Source: Pseudomonas sp. J452
GTDB lineage: Bacteria > Pseudomonadota > Gammaproteobacteria > Pseudomonadales > Pseudomonadaceae
Assembly: GCF_024666525.1 (NCBI RefSeq)
Contig: NZ_CP088294.1
Location: 4,712,001 to 4,776,000, forward strand
Direction of reading: 5' to 3'
Length of the DNA: 64,000 bases
Below are positions 55,547 through 64,000 of the stretch, piece by piece. The first letter of the stretch is position 1, and each line of letters begins with the position of its first letter. Below the pieces are notes generated by a model. The model did no database searches, was not told where the DNA came from, and saw only the letters and a program-made list of their open reading frames with translations. A program made the position numbers and the translations under genes.

Positions 55547-55843
55547 TTAAGCATCTTTTCGGCCAGCCAATTTGAGCTTTTGCTCAATCTCACCCAACTG
55601 TTGCTCCGCAGAAGTAGAACCAAGCCTCCGTGCCTGTAGGAACCAGCTATAAGCATACTCAAGGGCTGGTATACCCTCAGGCCCATCGACGGCACCAGCT
55701 AAATGGCATTCCCCGATAGCAAGGGCAAAATCGGTCGTTATTGAAACGCTGTCCAATTCACTCGTAATGCATGAGCCGTTGTACTCAGCCTGCGCTGTAC
55801 CGGCTACCAAGAGGGCCGTTGCGGCCAGGAGCTGCTTGATCAT
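55547..55843 (-). CDS. Small secreted protein, Sel1/TPR-like tail
   Basis: A 98-residue protein with a signal peptide (MIKQLLAATALLVAGTAQA, cut before EYNGS) and a helical C-terminal part (ALEYAYSWFLQARRLGSTSAEQQLGEIEQKL) that looks like one Sel1-type repeat. Two Cys (in GSCIT and GECHL) could form a disulfide. Function unknown. Confidence 0.75.
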   Translation of the reverse strand: MIKQLLAATALLVAGTAQAEYNGSCITSELDSVSITTDFALAIGECHLAGAVDGPEGIPALEYAYSWFLQARRLGSTSAEQQLGEIEQKLKLAGRKDA

Positions 55844-55982
55844 AGGTAGACCTCTTTAGGATAAGCTCTCATTAGGTTCTATAACAGAACCTCACAGAAG
55901 CCAAAATAGGTGCTATGATGGAACCTGTCAACGGATTTTTACTAGGCGCTGGCAAGCGCCCATTTGCTTGGGGGTTCTCGTA

Positions 55983-56525
55983 ATGGAAAGGCTTTCCTTT
56001 ATGGATCGAAATTGCTCCATCGCGCGTTCAGCGGATGTACTTGGAGATTGGTGGAATATCCTAATCGTGCGTGAGTCGCTATGGGGTACGACAAAGTTCG
56101 ATGAGTACCAGCGCAATCTAGATATATCAAAGGGGATTTTGTCAAAAAGACTTAAATTACTTCAAGACCATGAAATCTTAGTGAAAACATCCATCGGAAC
56201 TAGTACCGAATACTCCCTTACAGAAAAAGGACGCGCACTTCAAGTTATAATTGTTGCCATGTTGCAATGGGGAGACAAATGGAACCCACTACCAACAGGA
56301 GCACCCGTCATCCCAATAGATAGAAGAACTGGAGCACCAATCCCCCCTGTAAGTTTAATAGACATTAATGGTGAAAAATTGGAAGAAAACCATTTGGGAC
56401 TACTCCCCGGCCCCGGCGCAGACGATGCGACTAGGAACAAGCTGGAAACTGCATCCAAGAGGCGTAAAGATCGAGCTACAACAGACACTTCAGGACGAGC
56501 AAGATCGCCTTCTATTTCTGTTTAG
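55983..56525 (+). CDS. HxlR-family transcriptional regulator
   Basis: A 180-residue protein with the HxlR winged helix at the N-terminus: CSIARSADVLGDWWNILIVRE, then FDEYQRNLDISKGILSKRLKLL and the wing STEYSLTEKGRAL. The last 70 residues are a polar tail unlike most HxlR proteins (usually 110-150 residues). I chose the ATG at 55983 with GGGGGT upstream; a TTG at 55968 is possible. It is divergent from the small secreted protein gene, which it may control. Confidence 0.85.
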   Translation: MERLSFMDRNCSIARSADVLGDWWNILIVRESLWGTTKFDEYQRNLDISKGILSKRLKLLQDHEILVKTSIGTSTEYSLTEKGRALQVIIVAMLQWGDKWNPLPTGAPVIPIDRRTGAPIPPVSLIDINGEKLEENHLGLLPGPGADDATRNKLETASKRRKDRATTDTSGRARSPSISV

Positions 56526-57242
56526 ATAGAATCTAAGTCTTCTTGAACCGAAGACATTCCCCCCTTCTGGATATTCCTTAACGAGAGCCCTTTGAGGTAC
56601 CCGATTTCCAGATAAAAAAGGGGGGTGGGGCGAGCATGCCCTACTATCGAAGTAGCTCACCAACGATTTGAAAGCTGCTTGACCTGAGGACTCACGGCTG
56701 CCGATCTCAATCAAGCCGTGCGTCAGTGCGTCAGGATCTATCCCCTGTTGATGTCGAATCCTCGCAGCCTATCCCCATATGACTTAGTAGCCGCCTTGCA
56801 CAGATAGCTGGCTCGGTGGAGCAGCATTGCCAGCTCATACACCACGCCCAGGACAGGTTCCGCATTCACATGCGGCCGGCCAGCAGCGTCCTGTAACGCA
56901 ACCAGCCGAGCTCCTACAAGATATCGAGGACGTCAACACCTTGTTCCAGGATATCCGCCGGCGCAGGGGTTAAGTGGCAGCCTGATCCGGAGCTGCCTGG
57001 TTGGGCGTTAACCCACTTACCGTTTATAGATTCTTGCCCAAATTCACAGTTGTTCTGCCCGGCCCTAGTTAACGGCACCCTGTCGTGGTTTACACTGGCG
57101 CCACCCCCTAGAAAGAAGATCGCTACTGCGGTCTGACCTCTACTGCTGGCGAGTACTGGACTGACTGCCAATCGTGCAGAGCAATAATCACTCGTTGCGC
57201 ACAAAAAACCCAAAAAAGTTAAACAAGGTAAATGGTTGATTT
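56526..57242. other. Right end of island, no recognised gene
   Basis: 717 bp with no credible gene. The last 60 bases before moxR are A+T-rich (AAAAAACCCAAAAAAGTTAA) and contain AACAAGGTAAATGG ahead of the moxR ATG. This is where the island meets the split operon, but I find no clear repeat shared with the left end. Confidence 0.45.
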
Positions 57243-58352
<1,110 letters not shown>

Positions 58353-58389
58353 TGCAACGCCAACCGCTCGCCCGAGGCGCATACCCGGC

Positions 58390-59721
58390 ATGAAACCTTC
58401 GCGCCTCCTGCTCAGCCTGCTCGGTGCGCTGCTGACCCTGGCCATCGTCCTGGGCACGCTGCCGCTGCTCAAGGTCAAGCTGCCGGAAACCCTGCAGCCC
58501 CTCTGGTGGGGCCTGCTGCTGGCTCTCTTGCTGCTCGCCGCGGTCGATGCCCTGTGGCTGCGCCGCCAGCCCTCACCGCGCCTGGAGCGCCAGCTGCCGG
58601 GCAACCTGCCGCTGGGGCGCTGGAGCGAGGTGCAGCTGACCCTGCATCACGATTACCCCCAGCCGCTGAGCATCGAGCTGTTCGACCACGTGCCCGAGCG
58701 CATGGACTTCGAATACCTGCCGCAACGCGTCGAGCTGCGCCCCGGCGAACAGACCCAGTGCGGCTACCGCGTGCGCCCGTTGCTGCGCGGGCACTTCCGC
58801 TTTACCCGCTGCGAACTCAACCTGCCCAGCCCGCTGCGCCTGTGGCAAGGCCGGCGCTACCTGGAGCTGCCGGGGGAAACCCGCGTCTACCCGGATTTCG
58901 CCCGCCTCTATGGCGCCCAGCTGATGGCCGTGGATGACTGGCTCAGCCAGCTCGGTGTGCGCCAGCGCCCGCGCCGCGGCCTGGGCCTGGAATTCCACCA
59001 GCTGCGCGAGTTCCGTGACGGCGACACGCTGCGCCAGATCGACTGGAAAGCCACCGCACGCAAGCGCACGCCGATCGCCCGCGAATACCAGGACGAACGC
59101 GACCAGCAGATCGTCTTCCTGCTCGATTGCGGGCGGCGCATGCGCAGCCAGGACGGCGATCTGTCGCACTTCGACCATGCCCTCAATGCCAGCCTGCTGC
59201 TCAGCTACGTGGCCCTGCGCCAGGGCGATGCGGTGGGCCTGGCGACCTTCGCCGGCGACCAGGACCAGTACCTGCCGCCGGTCAAGGGCCAGGCGCAGAT
59301 CAGCACTCTGCTCAACGCCGTGTACGCCCTGGACAGCACCCGGCGCCCGGCCGATTACGCCACGGCGATCAATAACCTGCTGGTACGCCAGCGCCGCCGC
59401 GCCCTGGTGGTGCTAGTGACCAACCTGCGCGACGAGGACGATGAAGAGTTGCTCGGCGCGGTGAAGCGCCTCAGCCGCCAGCACCGTGTGCTGATCGCCA
59501 GCCTGCGTGAGGAAGTCCTCGACCAGTTGCGCCACACCCCGGTGCAGAGTTACGAACAGGCGCTCGGCTACTGCGGCACGGTGAACTACCTGAATGCCCG
59601 CGCCGGCCTGCACGAACGCCTGCTGGCCCATGGCATCCCAGTGCTCGACGCCCGTCCGGGCGAGCTGGGGCCGGAACTGGTCGGGCGCTATCTGGCCTGG
59701 AAAAAGGCTGGGGTGCTCTGA
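58390..59721 (+). CDS. DUF58-domain protein
   Basis: A 443-residue protein with two N-terminal membrane helices (about 5-25, 35-57), a beta-rich middle part and the DUF58 motif QLREFRDGDTLRQIDWKATARK, then a VWA-like fold (IVFLLDCGRRMRSQDG). DUF58 proteins are the usual partners of MoxR ATPases; the gene follows moxR by 37 bp. The ATG at 58390 is taken as start because the upstream frame lies inside moxR. Confidence 0.92.
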   Translation: MKPSRLLLSLLGALLTLAIVLGTLPLLKVKLPETLQPLWWGLLLALLLLAAVDALWLRRQPSPRLERQLPGNLPLGRWSEVQLTLHHDYPQPLSIELFDHVPERMDFEYLPQRVELRPGEQTQCGYRVRPLLRGHFRFTRCELNLPSPLRLWQGRRYLELPGETRVYPDFARLYGAQLMAVDDWLSQLGVRQRPRRGLGLEFHQLREFRDGDTLRQIDWKATARKRTPIAREYQDERDQQIVFLLDCGRRMRSQDGDLSHFDHALNASLLLSYVALRQGDAVGLATFAGDQDQYLPPVKGQAQISTLLNAVYALDSTRRPADYATAINNLLVRQRRRALVVLVTNLRDEDDEELLGAVKRLSRQHRVLIASLREEVLDQLRHTPVQSYEQALGYCGTVNYLNARAGLHERLLAHGIPVLDARPGELGPELVGRYLAWKKAGVL

Positions 59722-59783
59722 TCGCGGCCTGGCAAGAGCCGGCCCGGTAGATTCTGCGCCGTAGTCGCAGAGCACATCACTAC

Positions 59784-59846
59784 GTAGGAGCCAGCTTGCT
59801 GGCGATCTTGGCAGGTCAAAAGCATCGCCAGCAAGCTGGCTCCTAC
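59784..59846. repeat. Inverted pair of REP elements
   Basis: GTAGGAGCCAGCTTGCTGGC at the left and its complement GCCAGCAAGCTGGCTCCTAC at the right, separated by about 17 bp. This is the common Pseudomonas REP/REPIN form, in the gap after the DUF58 gene. Confidence 0.9.
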
Positions 59847-59899
59847 AGAGTTTGCTGCGCGACAGCACTCCGTCGAAGATGGCGGGCAATCTCCTACAT

Positions 59900-60265
59900 T
59901 CAGCCGATCAGGATAATCGACCAGACCAGTGCAATCAGGCTGAGCGAAACGAACTGCGCGGCGCTGCCCATGTCCTTGGCATTCTTCGACAAGGGGTGGC
60001 GATCCAGGGAGATGCGATCGATCGCCGCCTCCACCGCCGAGTTGAACAGCTCGACGATCAGCGACAACAGGCCCACCGCCACCATCAGCGCGCGCTCTAC
60101 CGGGCTGACATCCAGCCAGAAGGCCAGAGGCACCAGCACCACGTTGAGCAGTACCAGCTGACGGAATGCAGCTTCACCGGCGAAGGCGGCGCGCAGGCCG
60201 TCCAGCGAGTAGCCGGCGGCATTGAGGATACGTTTCAGACCGGTCTGGCCCTTGAATGGCGACAT
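59900..60265 (-). CDS. dgkA: Diacylglycerol kinase
   Basis: A 121-residue integral membrane enzyme that phosphorylates diacylglycerol to phosphatidate. N-terminal amphipathic start MSPFKGQTGLKRILNAAGYS, three membrane helices, and the family motif VELFNSAVEAAIDRIS with the catalytic Glu and Asn residues; KDMGSAAQFVSL follows. Start at 60265 matches the usual length; the ATG at 60295 would add 10 residues. Confidence 0.95.
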   Translation of the reverse strand: MSPFKGQTGLKRILNAAGYSLDGLRAAFAGEAAFRQLVLLNVVLVPLAFWLDVSPVERALMVAVGLLSLIVELFNSAVEAAIDRISLDRHPLSKNAKDMGSAAQFVSLSLIALVWSIILIG

Positions 60266-60340
60266 TGCGTGACTACCTGAGAAAGACTGCGCCAAAGCCT
60301 AGGGCCGGGGCCGTCAAAAATACGTGAAGGGCAGCGTTCA

Positions 60341-60480
60341 GAACCTGTTTACGACCTTCTGAATTAGAGTCAGACAAGGCAAAAATGGCTGAGGAAGCGG
60401 AGTTTACGAGTTGTAAATGAGCATTCCGAGGCCATTTTTAACGCAGTATGACCGACAGTCAGGAGATCGTAGACAGGTTC
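60341..60480. repeat. Dispersed palindromic element, copy 2 (inverted)
   Basis: Outer arms GAACCTGTTTACGA and TCGTAGACAGGTTC. The core TTTACGAGTTGTAAATGAGC is the complement of that in copies 1 and 3. It adjoins the stop codon of the ErdR-type gene. Confidence 0.7.
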
Positions 60481-61131
60481 TCACTGCCCCGGAATCGATT
60501 CCATCTGCTGCAGCAACAGCGCCGCCTGGGTCCGGGTACGCACCCCGAGCTTGCGGAAGATGGCGGTGACGTGGGCCTTGATGGTTGCCTCGGAAACACT
60601 CAGCTCATAGGCGATCTGCTTGTTCAGCAAGCCCTCGCAGACCATGGTCAGCACCCGGAACTGCTGCGGGGTGAGGCTGGCCAGGCCGGCGCTGGCCGCC
60701 TTGGCCTCGGCCGACACGCTGGCCGCTTCGGCCGTCAACGCCGGCCACCAGACATCGCCGTCGAGCACCTGGCGCACGGCCTGCTGGATGGTTTCCAGCG
60801 AGCTGGACTTGGGAATGAAGCCACTGGCGCCGAACTCGCGCGAACGCACTATCACTGCCGGTTCTTCCTGCGCCGAGACCATCACCACCGGCACCTGCGG
60901 GTACTGCCCGCGCAGCAGCACCAGGCCGGAAAAACCGTAGGCACCGGGCATGTTGAGGTCGAGCAGGACCAGGTCCCAGTCGCTCTTCTCACCCAGGCGG
61001 GTTTCCAGTTCGGCAATGCTGGCCGCTTCCACCAGCCGCACATCCGGGCCCAGGCCCAGGCTCAACGCCTGTTGCAGGGCGCTGCGGAACAAGGGGTGAT
61101 CGTCAGCGATAAGGATTTCGTAAACGGCCAT
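60481..61131 (-). CDS. erdR: LuxR-type response regulator, ErdR-like
   Basis: A 216-residue response regulator with a receiver domain (acidic pocket in LIADDHPLF, phospho-Asp in VLLDLNMPG, Lys in FIPKSSS) and a LuxR-type HTH (LTPQQFRVLTMVCEGLLNKQ). It resembles P. aeruginosa ErdR, which governs acetate/ethanol use genes such as acsA, and its position next to dgkA is also as in P. aeruginosa. The start at MAVYEIL (61131) gives the family length. Confidence 0.85.
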   Translation of the reverse strand: MAVYEILIADDHPLFRSALQQALSLGLGPDVRLVEAASIAELETRLGEKSDWDLVLLDLNMPGAYGFSGLVLLRGQYPQVPVVMVSAQEEPAVIVRSREFGASGFIPKSSSLETIQQAVRQVLDGDVWWPALTAEAASVSAEAKAASAGLASLTPQQFRVLTMVCEGLLNKQIAYELSVSEATIKAHVTAIFRKLGVRTRTQAALLLQQMESIPGQ

Positions 61132-61250
61132 GGAATTCCCTGTTGTTGTGGGCCTGGCAGCAAGCGGCGCCAAGCATGCCCAGCCCTGACGGGGTGGTCA
61201 AGTCGCGCGCTTTGCGGCAAAGTCGCGGCTTTTTACTGTCGAGACCGACC

Positions 61251-62141
61251 ATGCGAAGCCAAGCCCTGCGCGCCGACCTGCTGATGTTACTGACCGCCAT
61301 GATCTGGGGCTCGGCCTTCGTGGCGCAACGCCTGGGTATGGATGCCATCGGTCCCTTCCTCTATACCGGCCTGCGCTTCGCCCTGGCCAGCGTGGTGCTG
61401 TTGCCGCTGGTTGTGCTGCTGAGCCGCCGTGGCGGCGAAAAAGCGCCAGAACCGATCAACCGCAGCCTGCTGCTCGCCGGTCTGATCATGGGCCTGGCCC
61501 TGTCGCTGGGCATCAACCTGCAACAGGTCGGCCTGCTGTTCACCAGCGTCACCAACTCCGGCTTCATCACCGGCCTGTACGTCATCGTGGTGCCGCTGCT
61601 TGGCCTGTTCATCGGCCACAAGACCGGCATGGGCACCTGGCTGGGCGCCGGCCTGGCGGTGGCGGGGATGTTCCTGTTGAGCGTAGGCGAAGGTTTTCAG
61701 GTCGCCTCCGGTGACTGGCTGCAGCTGGCCGGCGCCTTTGTCTGGGGTGTGCATGTGTTGCTGGTCAGCTTCTTCGCCAGCCGCCATGACCCGCTGCGCC
61801 TGGCACTGCTGCAGTTCGCCACCTGCGCAGTGATCAGCCTGGTACTGGCCCTGGTCCTCGAAGAGATCAAGCTCGACGCCATCCTCGCCGCCGGCCCGGC
61901 GATTCTCTACGGCGGCCTGTTCGGCGTGGCCGTCGGCTTCACCCTGCAGGTGGTGGCGCAGAAGCATGCCATCGCCTCGCACGCGGCGATCATCCTGTCT
62001 CTGGAGGCGGTATTTGCCGCCATCGCCGGCGCGCTGTTCCTCAGCGAGGCCCTGGCGCTGAAGGGCTATTTTGGCTGCGCCCTGATGTTCGCCGGCATGC
62101 TGCTGGCCCAGCTATGGCCGAAGAAGGCCCTGACGAACTAG
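61251..62141 (+). CDS. EamA-family (DMT) transporter
   Basis: A 296-residue inner-membrane protein with ten helices in two EamA repeats: DLLMLLTAMIWGSAFVAQRL opens the first and GAFVWGVHVLLVSFFASRH opens the second. Such proteins export amino acids or other metabolites. The start at 61251 follows directly after GAGACCGACC; the longer frame has no support. Substrate unknown. Confidence 0.9.
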   Translation: MRSQALRADLLMLLTAMIWGSAFVAQRLGMDAIGPFLYTGLRFALASVVLLPLVVLLSRRGGEKAPEPINRSLLLAGLIMGLALSLGINLQQVGLLFTSVTNSGFITGLYVIVVPLLGLFIGHKTGMGTWLGAGLAVAGMFLLSVGEGFQVASGDWLQLAGAFVWGVHVLLVSFFASRHDPLRLALLQFATCAVISLVLALVLEEIKLDAILAAGPAILYGGLFGVAVGFTLQVVAQKHAIASHAAIILSLEAVFAAIAGALFLSEALALKGYFGCALMFAGMLLAQLWPKKALTN

Positions 62142-62283
62142 CAGGTTGTTGAAAAACTACCTGCGTTGCCATCGCGGCGTTAAAAACAGGCTCAAAATGC
62201 TCATTTACAGCTCGTAAACTGCGCTTTTTCTCCTGTTTTTGCCTTGCGCTGGCTGCCTCGCCAACGCTTTTCAACAGCCCGCT
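62141..62283. repeat. Dispersed palindromic element, copy 3
   Basis: Outer arms GTTGTTGAAAA and TTTTCAACAGC, core GCTCATTTACAGCTCGTAAA followed by CTGCGCTTTTT as in copy 1. It lies between the convergent EamA and DTW genes, so it may act as a two-way terminator. Confidence 0.7.
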
Positions 62284-62992
62284 AGAGAAAGGCTTTGACG
62301 GCCAGGTGCGCGGGGCTGTTCTCGTCCACCGGCCAGCGGTGCTTGGCTCCCAGGTAGCGCTCGGTGAACAGGTCCAGCCAGGCATCCAGCGCACCCGCCG
62401 CCTGGCCGTCGCCGGCCTGTTCCAGGCACAGGGCGGCGACTTCGGCGGTACACAAGTGCTCGTCACGCTTGGAGCGGCGCAGGCGGTAGCGCGACAGCTG
62501 CTCCGGCTGCAGGCTGAGCACCGGCAGGTTGTCCAGGTAGGGGCTCTTGCGGAACATCTTGCGCGCCTCGGTCCAGGTCGCATCGAGCAGGATGAACAGC
62601 GGGCGCTTGCCGCTGTCTGCCGGCAGTTCGCCGATGACCCGCTGTGGCTCGGCATACTCTCCGGGGAACACCACATAGGGCTGCCACTGCGGATCGGCCA
62701 GCAAGGCCAGCAGGGCCGGATCGACCGTCGTACGCTGCCAGCCGAAGGCGAAGGTATCGGCCACCAGATCGGCAATCAGCCAGCCGGTGTTGCTCGGCTT
62801 CAGCGCTTCCACGTCGTACATCAGCAGGCACACCCCCGCCCGCGCCTCGACCTGCGGCAGCCAGGCACACAGGCAATGACTGCCCAGTACCCTGCAGCGC
62901 GGGCAGCGCGGTGCCCGCGAGCCGCGCGCCACGAAAGGCTTGAGGCTGCGTGCCAGACGTTCGGCGCGCAGCCGGGCAACGGCGTGAGTCAT
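62282..62992 (-). CDS. tapT: DTW-domain tRNA-uridine aminocarboxypropyltransferase
   Basis: A 236-residue DTW-domain enzyme. E. coli TapT (YfiP) makes acp3U at position 47 of tRNAs using SAM. The namesake motif is LLDATWTEARKMF, and an N-terminal Cys cluster CPRCRVLGSHCLC may bind zinc. The size fits the TapT group. It starts at 62992 and converges with the EamA gene. Confidence 0.88.
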   Translation of the reverse strand: MTHAVARLRAERLARSLKPFVARGSRAPRCPRCRVLGSHCLCAWLPQVEARAGVCLLMYDVEALKPSNTGWLIADLVADTFAFGWQRTTVDPALLALLADPQWQPYVVFPGEYAEPQRVIGELPADSGKRPLFILLDATWTEARKMFRKSPYLDNLPVLSLQPEQLSRYRLRRSKRDEHLCTAEVAALCLEQAGDGQAAGALDAWLDLFTERYLGAKHRWPVDENSPAHLAVKAFL

Positions 62993-63110
62993 GGAGAAAC
63001 CTGCGGAGTGAAGAGCAAAGGGCGCGCAAGTCTAGAGTAAGATGGGCAACGACTGAACCCGCCAGCTGCCGGCCGGTCGAAGGATTCCGTCTTATTTAAG
63101 GAGATCGTCC

Positions 63111-63512
63111 ATGCTGCGCCCCGCCATCCTGCTCGTCCTCAGCCTTGTCCTGCCCACCGCCCAGGCGGCTTCACTGCAGGAATACGAGCTGGCCCGCATG
63201 CTCGGCCAGGTGGCCAAGGACAGCAGCGTCGGTACGCCGCGGGCGATCAACGAGGACATCCTCGACCAGGGCTACACGGTGCAAGGCAACGAACTGATCA
63301 ACCACCTCAGCGTGCGCAGCGGACACGCGGCGCAAATGCGCGGCAACCCGGACGCGGTGCGCCAGCAACTGGCGAAGAGCGTCTGCAGCAATACCGGCTA
63401 TCGCCAGCTGTTGGCCCGCGGCGCCGTACTGCGTTACGAGTTCAGCGAGTACCAGAGCAATCGCCCGGTCACTACCGAGCGTTTCGCCAAGGCCGATTGC
63501 GGCCTGCAATAG
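63111..63512 (+). CDS. Secreted protein, PA3611-like 'quorum-sensing-regulated virulence factor' family
   Basis: A 133-residue protein with signal peptide MLRPAILLVLSLVLPTAQAA, then SLQEYELARMLGQVAKDSSVGTPR-like text and two Cys near the end (SVCSNTGYRQLL and KADCGLQ) that can form a disulfide. It resembles P. aeruginosa PA3611, named for its expression, not for a known mechanism. AAGGAG stands 8 bp before the ATG. Confidence 0.8.
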   Translation: MLRPAILLVLSLVLPTAQAASLQEYELARMLGQVAKDSSVGTPRAINEDILDQGYTVQGNELINHLSVRSGHAAQMRGNPDAVRQQLAKSVCSNTGYRQLLARGAVLRYEFSEYQSNRPVTTERFAKADCGLQ

Positions 63513-63521
63513 GCCGCGCGC

Positions 63522-63725
63522 TCAATGGCCTTCGGCGCGTTTCTGCTCGTCGTCGGCGCGCAGTTCGGCAAGCAACGCCTCCATGTAGCGTGAGCGCCGC
63601 GCACCGCCCTCCAGGCGTCGGCGGCACTCGTCTTCCAGGCTCAGACCATTGGTGCGCGAGGCCTGCACCAGCAGGCGATACAGCTCCAGATCCAGCTCCA
63701 GCGTCAACTTGGGCATACCTGCCAC
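63522..63725 (-). CDS. Small basic protein, ribbon-helix-helix-like
   Basis: A 67-residue protein starting MAGMPKLTLELDLELYRLLVQ, a beta-strand then helix layout like RHH-type DNA-binding proteins, with an Arg-rich helix (ECRRRLEGGARRSRYMEALL). No toxin gene is adjacent. Function unknown. It is 47 bp after the next gene on the same strand. Confidence 0.55.
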   Translation of the reverse strand: MAGMPKLTLELDLELYRLLVQASRTNGLSLEDECRRRLEGGARRSRYMEALLAELRADDEQKRAEGH

Positions 63726-63771
63726 TCCCTATGCCGTCCTCATGTCATCCCTGGGAGCCTGCCAACCTGCC

Positions 63772-64000
63772 TCAACGCAAGCTCAGGGGATCTCCTTCAC
63801 CACAGACCGCAGCCCACTCCTCAGCACTGAGCAGCTGCAGCGGGCTCATTTCCAGCAGCTCAGCCGCTGCCTGCAACACATGCGCCCAACTGGCCCGATT
63901 GGCAAACAGCATGCCGGCCTCGTCCAGTGTCCCGCCGCGGTTCTGGTAACCCAGCACACGCTGCCAGCGGGCATCGCCCAAAATCGGCCAGAGATGCCCG
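63772..64000 (-). CDS. Hypothetical protein, 3' part only
   Basis: The open frame continues past the window's right edge, so the start is not visible. The visible part (about 76 residues) reads LGDARWQRVLGYQNRGGTL, then ASWAHVLQAAAELLEMSPLQLL and ends DPLSLR. No family recognised. Confidence 0.6.
   Translation of the reverse strand, partial: GHLWPILGDARWQRVLGYQNRGGTLDEAGMLFANRASWAHVLQAAAELLEMSPLQLLSAEEWAAVCGEGDPLSLR

Noticed and set aside
56914..57213. Leftward 99-residue frame before moxR
   Set aside because: No ribosome site, no domain and unnatural composition; it lies in island-end DNA.

Overview
The window is Pseudomonas chromosome carrying a large, composite accessory island. Both flanks hold recognisable Pseudomonas core genes: an MCP chemoreceptor with a PctA-type dCache domain, purU, mvaT, sbcB, a MoxR/DUF58-type membrane operon, dgkA, an ErdR-type response regulator and a DTW-domain tRNA modification gene. 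The integron cassette recombination sites (attC) are of the 76-77 bp kind known from chromosomal integrons of the P. stutzeri/P. alcaligenes group, so that part of the genus is possible. Species assignment is inference.

Layout. 1-11.8 kb: core genes, ending in an overlapping operon (RDD protein, SpoIIM-like, DUF4129, DUF4350). Its natural continuation (MoxR ATPase, DUF58) appears only at 57.2-59.7 kb, so about 45 kb has been inserted exactly between the DUF4350 gene and moxR. 11.9-15.4 kb: two coupled tyrosine recombinases, the second cut short by an intact IS3-family element. 15.4-17.1 kb: a broken PIN-domain gene, an intact island copy of an MvaT/H-NS-type silencer, and a frameshifted transglutaminase-like gene. 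17.1-20.0 kb: a MITE-like inverted-repeat element, then four gene cassettes with attC sites and no visible integron integrase. 20.0-22.0 kb: decayed ICE/plasmid-type genes (CxxC proteins, DUF932). 22.0-24.3 kb: thiolase and thioesterase genes, then an IS5 relic.

24.4-52.4 kb is the part most worth study: a coherent lipid or fatty-acyl metabolite locus. One minus-strand block (46.4 to 36.5 kb) runs flavin/ferredoxin reductase, a 588-residue protein of unknown type, an adenylate-forming ligase, an amidohydrolase, an ACP, a GNAT, a thioester reductase fused to an alpha/beta hydrolase whose nucleophile is Cys, a fatty acyl-AMP ligase (FAAL) and a second ACP. A further minus-strand series (36.0 to 24.4 kb) has an Asp-nucleophile alpha/beta hydrolase, two GlxA/AraC regulators, a WS/DGAT acyltransferase, a P450, an MMPL/RND transporter, another hydrolase, an MDR reductase and a LolA-like periplasmic protein. 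A plus-strand block (48.1-52.4 kb) adds a class D flavin monooxygenase-like protein, a 7Fe ferredoxin, a DUF2505 protein, a DUF2306 membrane protein and an outer-membrane beta-barrel. No PKS or NRPS module is present. The gene set suggests that a fatty acid is activated as acyl-AMP, loaded on ACP, reduced or released, oxidised, possibly esterified, and moved across the envelope by the MMPL/LolA-like/barrel set. The product is unknown.

52.4-57.2 kb holds IS3 and chemoreceptor relics, a DUF1329 protein, a small secreted protein and an HxlR regulator. After 57.2 kb core genes resume. Three copies of a roughly 140 bp palindromic element and one REP pair lie between core genes.
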